From an uncultured Bacteroidales bacterium (GTDB lineage Bacteria; Bacteroidota; Bacteroidia; Bacteroidales; Bacteroidaceae): a DNA stretch of 5,403 nt. Position numbers and translations under genes: made by a program. The notes under the pieces were generated by a model. The model made no database searches. It was not told the origin of the DNA and saw only the letters and a program-made list of their open reading frames with translations. Where the stretch lies: NCBI GenBank assembly GCA_945871755.1, contig CAMBWV010000098.1, positions 1 to 5,403 on the forward strand, given 5' to 3'. Positions 1 to 3,545 of this stretch are shown here, in pieces (within the stretch, counting starts at the first letter, position 1; every line of letters begins with the position of its first letter).

Positions 1-190
1 CGCTCTGGAGGAGACCCTGCTTCAGGTTTTCGAGATTGCCAATCGTCTGTGCGCAATATCCCACACCAGTAGCGTAGGCAATGCTGTCCGCGTTGGTTTT
101 GAACTCTGCCTTCTTGGAAGAGGAAGAGCCATTGCAAGCACTCAGCAGTGCTGCAGAGGCAACGAGTGTTGCCAGGAAAATCTTTTTCAT
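1..190 (-). CDS. FKBP-type peptidyl-prolyl isomerase lipoprotein (N-terminal part only)
   Basis: Only the first 63 codons are in the window; the gene continues past the left edge. The start at 190 is bounded by an in-frame TAA upstream. Residues 1-18 form a signal peptide (KK, then a hydrophobic stretch) ending in a lipobox L16-S17-A18-C19, so the product should be an exported, lipid-anchored protein. A Ser/Lys linker follows. The segment T32-N33-A34-D35-S36-I37-A38-Y39-A40-T41-G42-V43 matches the start of the FKBP N-terminal dimerisation domain ('D-x-x-x-Y-x-x-G') and parallels the start of the neighbouring FKBP. By family, such proteins catalyse cis-trans isomerisation of prolyl bonds and act as chaperones outside the cytoplasm. 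The catalytic domain is not visible, so the assignment rests on the N-terminal domain and on the context. No acidic cluster follows the lipid cysteine, so there is no obvious Bacteroidetes surface-export signal. It lies 45 bp downstream of the FKBP at 236-820, same strand, probably in one operon. Confidence 0.72.
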   Translation of the reverse strand, partial: MKKIFLATLVASAALLSACNGSSSSKKAEFKTNADSIAYATGVGYCAQTIGNLENLKQGLLQS

Positions 191-235
191 GATATTATTA
201 TTGTGTATTTTTGGTTATTGCAATGGGGAATGGGA

Positions 236-820
236 TTAGATGACTTCGAGGAGCTCCACGTCGAATACCAAGGCGGCATAGGGCGGGATGGAGGCACCTG
301 CGCCGCGCTCGCCGTAGGCCAAGTGGTAGGGGATGAAGAAGCGGAACTTGCTGCCTTCGCCCATCAATTGCAGGCCTTCGGTCCAACCCGCAATCACGCC
401 GTTGAGGGGGAAGGTGGCGGGCTCGCCGCGGCGGTAGGAGGAATCGAAGACGGTGCCATCGGTCAGTCGGCCTTCGTAGTGGCACTTCACCTGGTCCGTG
501 GCGGCAGGCTTGCGACCTTCAGCGGCGGTCAGCACCTGATATTGCAATCCGCTGGGGAGCACCACCACACCTTCCTTCTTGGCATTCTCGGCCAGGAAGC
601 GCTCACCGGCTTCGCGGGCCACCTTTCCCTTCTCGGCCTCTTTGGCCTGGAGATAGGCGGCCACCTGCTGGTGTGCCTCGGCCATCGTCATTTCGGGCTT
701 GGCGTCAGCAAGGATGTGGCGTACAGCGGTAGTAAACTTTTCGTCGTCAAATTGGGCAATGCCCATGTCCTTGAGGTTCTGGCCAATGACCATACCCAGG
801 GCGTAACTTAGTTGTTCCAT
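236..820 (-). CDS. FKBP-type peptidyl-prolyl cis-trans isomerase, FklB/FkpA-like, cytoplasmic
   Basis: A complete 194-residue protein that isomerises peptidyl-prolyl bonds and probably assists folding. Residues 1-80 are the helical FKBP N-terminal dimerisation domain (S5-Y6-A7-L8-G9 near the start, then a charged Ala/Glu/Lys helix at about 45-80). Residues 84-194 are the FKBP catalytic domain. Nearly all residues lining the FKBP12 active site can be matched: Y115, F125, D126, F137, V142-I143, W146, Y169 (in AYGERG), I178 and F186. It should therefore be catalytically active. There is no signal peptide, so it should be cytoplasmic, unlike the lipoprotein homologue that follows 45 bp downstream. 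An in-frame TAA lies two codons upstream of the ATG, which fixes this start. No Shine-Dalgarno sequence is seen, as is usual in Bacteroidetes. Transcription probably starts from the minus-strand -7 element at 902-909. I am confident of the family; choosing between fklB and fkpA as a name is not justified. Confidence 0.95.
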   Translation of the reverse strand: MEQLSYALGMVIGQNLKDMGIAQFDDEKFTTAVRHILADAKPEMTMAEAHQQVAAYLQAKEAEKGKVAREAGERFLAENAKKEGVVVLPSGLQYQVLTAAEGRKPAATDQVKCHYEGRLTDGTVFDSSYRRGEPATFPLNGVIAGWTEGLQLMGEGSKFRFFIPYHLAYGERGAGASIPPYAALVFDVELLEVI

Positions 821-849
821 TGATTAAGGTTGGTTCTATAAATATTAGT

Positions 850-872
850 TGAAACCATGGCCGCGAGCGACC
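850..872 (+). repeat. Degenerate solitary copy of the GNA mini-hairpin repeat
   Basis: The plus strand reads TGAAAC, then CATGG, then CCGCGAGCGACC. The minus-strand reading of the hairpin unit at 1785-1807 is TGAAACTA followed by GGTCGC-GAA-GCGACC. The two align with one inserted base, one loop base lost (GA instead of GAA) and one T-to-C change that breaks a stem pair. This suggests a decayed unit in the opposite orientation to the main series. It would lie in the 5' leader of the FKBP message. The match is short and a coincidence cannot be excluded. Confidence 0.4.
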
Positions 873-901
873 AAATCGCCTTTTCTATAGGCGAATCAGC
901 C

Positions 902-909
902 GCAAAATT
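902..909 (-). promoter_or_regulatory. Candidate -7 promoter element for the FKBP operon
   Basis: The minus strand reads TAATTTTG, a full match to the Bacteroidetes -7 consensus TAnnTTTG. It lies 81 bp upstream of the FKBP start at 820 and points towards it. I see no convincing TTG-type -33 element at the usual spacing of about 20 bp, so the promoter may be weak or need an activator. Initiation would be expected at about position 895, leaving a leader of about 75 nt. Confidence 0.5.
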
Positions 910-953
910 ACAACTTTCTTTTTATTATAGGAGTGACTTCCCTAGTTTTTTGG

Positions 954-961
954 TAATTTTG
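954..961 (+). promoter_or_regulatory. Candidate -7 promoter element for the sirtuin gene
   Basis: TAATTTTG on the plus strand matches the Bacteroidetes -7 consensus TAnnTTTG. It ends 77 bp before the sirtuin start codon. No clear -33 TTTG/TTG box is visible at the normal spacing. It is the mirror image of the minus-strand element at 902-909. The leader that follows contains two TTCCTCA heptamers and an A-rich stretch just before the ATG. Confidence 0.5.
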
Positions 962-1014
962 CGGGAGGATGGTGGTTAGGATTTGTCTTGATTCTCAATC
1001 ACTCATTTGACTTG

Positions 1015-1028
1015 TTCCTCATTCCTCA
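1015..1028 (+). repeat. Two tandem heptamers (TTCCTCA) in the sirtuin leader
   Basis: TTCCTCA occurs twice without interruption, ending 10 bp before the sirtuin ATG. The unit is close to the heptamers TCCTAAT and CTCCTAA that precede the GH3 gene, sharing the TCCTnA core and the 7-bp period. Two copies alone would be unremarkable; the similarity to the longer arrays at 1917-1980 is the reason to list it. Confidence 0.4.
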
Positions 1029-1038
1029 TTAGAAAAAG

Positions 1039-1743
1039 ATGAAGCGATTAGTAATATTGACGGGTGCAGGTATGAGCGCCGAAAGCGGATTCAGCACCTT
1101 TCGCGATGCTGGTGGCCTTTGGGAGCAATATCCCGTAGAGAAAGTGGCCACGCCCGAAGGTTGGCAGGAAGACCCCAACCTTGTGACAGATTTCTACAAC
1201 GGGCTGCGCCAGCAACTGGTGGCGGCCCGGCCCAACCGCGGTCATGAAATCCTGGCCGAGATGGAGCAGGACTACGACGTGCGCATCATCACGCAAAACG
1301 TGGACGACCTCCACGAGCGCGCAGGCTCCTCGCACGTCATCCATCTCCACGGAGAACTCATGAAGGTGTGCTCCTCGCGCGACCCCGATAATCCACATTT
1401 CATTCGCACCCTGCCCCACGACCACCTACAGGTGGCCCACGGCGAGCGTGCAGGCGACGGCAGCCTCCTCCGCCCTTGGATTGTATGGTTTGGCGAGGCC
1501 GTTCCGCGCCTGACGGATGCCATCGCCGAGGTGGAACGGGCCGACATCTTCGTCATCATCGGCTCTTCGCTCAATGTATATCCCGCAGCGGGCCTCGTAC
1601 ATTACGTGCCCGCAGGCGCGCCTATTTATCTGATAGACCCCAAGGAAGTACAGGTGCCTGCGCATCGGGCGGTGGAGGTGATACAGGAAGTTGCTTCTGT
1701 TGGCGTTGAACGCTTGCGGAGGGCGGTCGCTGCGCGACCTTAG
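1039..1743 (+). CDS. cobB: Sir2-family NAD-dependent protein deacylase (class III sirtuin, CobB/SIRT5-like)
   Basis: A 234-residue cytoplasmic enzyme expected to remove acyl groups from lysines using NAD+. The full set of core motifs is present: G9-A10-G11-M12-S13-A14-E15-S16-G17 and T20-F21-R22 for NAD binding, T85-Q86-N87-V88-D89, the catalytic H104 in HLHGE, and a later GSSLNVYPAAG nucleotide-binding loop. Only one cysteine (C111) is seen, so the structural zinc site is absent; from memory this is also the case in Bacteroidales homologues. The acyl-selecting Y-x-x-R motif of CobB and SIRT5 is altered: Y53 is present but the Arg position is L56, with R57 next to it. This may change activity on succinyl or malonyl lysine. 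An in-frame TAG three codons upstream fixes the start; the leader is A-rich without a Shine-Dalgarno site. The last residues (AVAARP) and the stop lie within a mini-hairpin repeat, so the C-terminus looks recently rewritten. It is divergent from the FKBP operon and upstream of GH3. Confidence 0.93.
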   Translation: MKRLVILTGAGMSAESGFSTFRDAGGLWEQYPVEKVATPEGWQEDPNLVTDFYNGLRQQLVAARPNRGHEILAEMEQDYDVRIITQNVDDLHERAGSSHVIHLHGELMKVCSSRDPDNPHFIRTLPHDHLQVAHGERAGDGSLLRPWIVWFGEAVPRLTDAIAEVERADIFVIIGSSLNVYPAAGLVHYVPAGAPIYLIDPKEVQVPAHRAVEVIQEVASVGVERLRRAVAARP

Positions 1744-1888
1744 TGCGGTCGCTGCGCTGGTCGCTTCGCTTCCTAGTTTCATGCGGTCGCTTCGCGACCT
1801 AGTTTCAAGTTTCAACGGAAGCCTGCGGCTTCCTGGTTTCAGTCGGGGACTGCGTCCCCTAGTTTCAACGCAGCCTGCGGCTGCTAGC
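1725..1888. repeat. Series of GC-rich mini-hairpins with C(GNA)G loops and TAGTTTCA spacers
   Basis: Five perfect hairpins and one scrambled unit lie in 164 bp. On the plus strand they are: GGTCGC-TGC-GCGACC (1725-1739), GGTCGC-TTC-GCGACC (1785-1799), GGAAGCC-TGC-GGCTTCC (1817-1833), GGGGAC-TGC-GTCCCC (1845-1859) and GCAGCC-TGC-GGCTGC (1870-1884). Four are followed by TAGTTTCA or a close or shortened variant: TTAGT, TAGTTTCA plus a second AGTTTCA, TGGTTTCA, TAGTTTCA. The last is followed by TAGC. The unit at 1747-1773 joins a GGTCGC left arm to a GCTTCC right arm and looks like a recombinant of two stem types; TAGTTTCA follows it at 1774-1781. Read on the minus strand every loop is GCA or GAA, closed by C and G. 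Stems change in both arms together while the loop geometry and spacer stay. The first unit overlaps the end of the sirtuin gene. No protein-coding role is likely for the remainder. Confidence 0.9.
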
Positions 1889-1916
1889 TCGATAGTCTGG
1901 TTATTGGAAAGGATAC

Positions 1917-1937
1917 TCCTAATTCCTAATTCCTAAT
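1917..1937 (+). repeat. Tandem heptamer array, TCCTAAT x3
   Basis: Three exact consecutive copies of TCCTAAT. It is separated by a 10-bp segment (TGAAAGGCAA) from a second heptamer array with a one-base-different unit. Both lie between the hairpin series and the GH3 start codon. There is no coding potential that I trust here. Confidence 0.92.
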
Positions 1938-1947
1938 TGAAAGGCAA

Positions 1948-1980
1948 CTCCTAACTCCTAACTCCTAACTCCTAACTCCC
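1948..1980 (+). repeat. Tandem heptamer array, CTCCTAA x4 plus a partial copy
   Basis: Four exact copies of CTCCTAA (1948-1975) and a fifth broken copy CTCCC (1976-1980). The array ends two bases before the GH3 ATG, so it occupies the whole ribosome-binding region. Relative to the TCCTAAT array the unit differs by one base (TCCTAAC in the same phase). Copy-number change would alter the length of the leader but not the reading frame of GH3. Confidence 0.93.
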
Positions 1981-1982
1981 AA

Positions 1983-3488
1983 ATGTCCCTAACCCCAATA
2001 ATAGCCCCCTTCTTCCGTCGCCGTGCGCGCCAAATTGACCGCTACGCCACCCATGCCGAAAGCATTCAGCGCAGCGTGTTGCAACGTCTGTTGCGCCGTG
2101 CTGCCGACACAGAGTGGGGATACCTATATAAATATGCGTCGCTGCGCAATTACGAAGACTTTGCGCGGACCGTGCCCGTCTGCACCTACGAGGAGTTGAA
2201 GGCCTATATCGACCGTATGCGCCGCGGCGAGCGCGACATCCTTTGGCCCGGCCGCGTACGCTGGTACGCCAAATCCTCGGGTACAACCAACGACAAAAGC
2301 AAGTTCATCCCCGTCTCTGCCGAGGGTCTCAAGGATACCCACTATGCGGGCGGCACAGATGCCGTGGCCCTCTATCTGCGCAACTATCCCGACAGCCGCC
2401 TCTTTGACGGTCGCGCGCTGATACTCGGCGGTAGCCATGCGCCCAACTACAACCAGCAGCACTCCCTCGTGGGCGACCTCTCGGCCATCCTCATCGAGAA
2501 TATCAATCCCCTCGTCAATATCGTCCGCACACCGCCCAAGCGCGTGGCCCTGCTTTCCGATTTCGAGGAGAAGCGCGACCAGATTGCGCGCATAGCCATG
2601 CACCAGAACGTGACGAACATCAGCGGTGTCCCCTCGTGGATGATGTCGGTCCTTACGCGGGTGATGGAACTCACGGGCGCCGCTTCGCTGGACGAGGTAT
2701 GGCCCAACCTCGAAGTTTTCTTTCATGGCGGCGTGGCCTTCACGCCCTACCGCGAGCAGTACAAGCAGTTGATACGCTCGCCCCGTATGCGCTATATGGA
2801 AACCTACAATGCCAGCGAAGGCTTCTTTGGTCTCCAGAGCGACCCTGCCGACCTGTCGATGCTGCTCATGCTCGACTACGGCGTTTTCTACGAGTTCATT
2901 CCCCTCGAAGAGGTGGGCCGCGCCGACGCAACCGTTCTCCCGCTGTGGGAGGTAGAGGCTGGGCGCAACTATGCCATCGTCATTTCCACCTCGTGCGGCC
3001 TTTGGCGCTATCAGATAGGCGATACGGTGCGCTTCACCTCCGTCCAGCCCTACAAGTTCGTCATCAGCGGTCGCACCAAGTGTTTCATCAATGCCTTTGG
3101 CGAGGAGCTGATTGTGGATAACGCCGAGAAGGGCCTGCAGGAGGCTTGCCGACAGACGGGTGCCGTCGTGGCGGAATACACTGCCGCTCCCGTGTTTATG
3201 GATGCCAAGGGGCAGTGCCGCCACCAATGGGTCATTGAGTTTGCCAAGGCTCCCGCCGACCTCCAAGCCTTCGCGCAGATTCTCGACCAAGCCCTCCAGC
3301 AAATCAACTCCGACTACGAGGCCAAACGCTATAAGGACCTGACGCTCCAAGCCCTCGAGATTGTGCCCGCACGGCCTGGCCTGTTCAACGACTGGCTCAA
3401 GAGCAAGGGCAAACTGGGCGGACAGCACAAGGTGCCCCGCCTGGCCAACAACCGCGATATTATTGAAGAAGTGCTGGCGGCCAACTAG
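1983..3488 (+). CDS. GH3-family acyl-adenylate-forming enzyme (putative acyl-amino-acid synthetase)
   Basis: A 501-residue cytoplasmic protein, the normal length for bacterial GH3 proteins. GH3 belongs to the ANL superfamily. Plant members use ATP to adenylate a carboxylic acid (for example auxin or jasmonate) and join it to an amino acid. Bacterial substrates are unknown to me. The three ATP/AMP motifs are clear: S98-S99-G100-T101-T102-N-D-K105-S-K107, Y275-N-A-S278-E279-G280, and W341-R-Y343-Q-I-G346-D347. A C-terminal domain from about residue 380 contains the Lys-rich G477-K-L-G-G-Q-H-K483 segment, where the family has a catalytic lysine. NISGVPSW (212-219) and the E372-E-L-I-V-D-N380 region are also typical of the Bacteroidetes branch. 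An in-frame TAA at 1959-1961 and the lack of another start codon between it and 1983 fix the start. No Shine-Dalgarno site exists because heptamer repeats fill that space. It is followed after 57 bp by the Ig-like lipoprotein gene, perhaps in one transcript. Confidence 0.93.
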   Translation: MSLTPIIAPFFRRRARQIDRYATHAESIQRSVLQRLLRRAADTEWGYLYKYASLRNYEDFARTVPVCTYEELKAYIDRMRRGERDILWPGRVRWYAKSSGTTNDKSKFIPVSAEGLKDTHYAGGTDAVALYLRNYPDSRLFDGRALILGGSHAPNYNQQHSLVGDLSAILIENINPLVNIVRTPPKRVALLSDFEEKRDQIARIAMHQNVTNISGVPSWMMSVLTRVMELTGAASLDEVWPNLEVFFHGGVAFTPYREQYKQLIRSPRMRYMETYNASEGFFGLQSDPADLSMLLMLDYGVFYEFIPLEEVGRADATVLPLWEVEAGRNYAIVISTSCGLWRYQIGDTVRFTSVQPYKFVISGRTKCFINAFGEELIVDNAEKGLQEACRQTGAVVAEYTAAPVFMDAKGQCRHQWVIEFAKAPADLQAFAQILDQALQQINSDYEAKRYKDLTLQALEIVPARPGLFNDWLKSKGKLGGQHKVPRLANNRDIIEEVLAAN

Positions 3489-3545
3489 GCCAAAACCAGC
3501 GCGCACTGCCTGCACCTGCGGGCCAACAACCACAACTAGACGCTC

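Larger units (their letters stand above)
900..964. repeat. Perfect 12-bp inverted repeat spanning the divergent promoter region
   Basis: CCGCAAAATTAC at 900-911 is the exact reverse complement of GTAATTTTGCGG at 953-964, with 41 bp between the arms. Each arm holds a TAATTTTG element pointing outward, so the repeat is most simply read as two back-to-back promoters of identical core sequence. The match extends beyond the -7 element by a shared CGG on the downstream side and one base upstream, which is more than a promoter consensus needs. It could alternatively be a binding site for a dimeric regulator. The rest of the 821-1038 gap has no coding potential that I trust. Confidence 0.75.

Noticed and set aside
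203..811. Open frame of 202 codons on the plus strand
   Set aside because: It is the exact antisense of the FKBP at 236-820, whose active-site residues are all present on the minus strand.
876..894. Stem-loop TCGCC / GGCGA in the FKBP leader
   Set aside because: Only five pairs with a nine-base loop, partly upstream of the predicted transcription start. This is too weak to call a riboswitch or attenuator.
989..1001. Small palindrome TGATT-CTC-AATCA in the sirtuin leader
   Set aside because: A 5-bp AT-rich stem is expected by chance in a region of this length, and no second copy was found to support an operator.
1725..1739. Rho-independent terminator for the sirtuin gene
   Set aside because: The hairpin is inside the coding sequence and is followed by TTAGTG rather than a T-run. 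It may hinder polymerase, but it is not a standard terminator.
1725..1888. Possible CRISPR array
   Set aside because: Units are only about 25-33 bp apart, the conserved part is an 8-base spacer plus a loop, the 'repeats' themselves vary in stem sequence, and there are no cas genes in the window.
1691..1936. Open frame of 81 codons running through the hairpin series
   Set aside because: Its product is only a translation of the repeats (RSLRDL, SLRLPGF and similar) and its start lies within the sirtuin gene in another frame. Small proteins of this sort are commonly over-predicted from repeats.
3489..3545. Gap between GH3 and the lipoprotein gene as a separate promoter region
   Set aside because: No TAnnTTTG element and no convincing hairpin were seen on the plus strand; read-through from GH3 is the simpler view.
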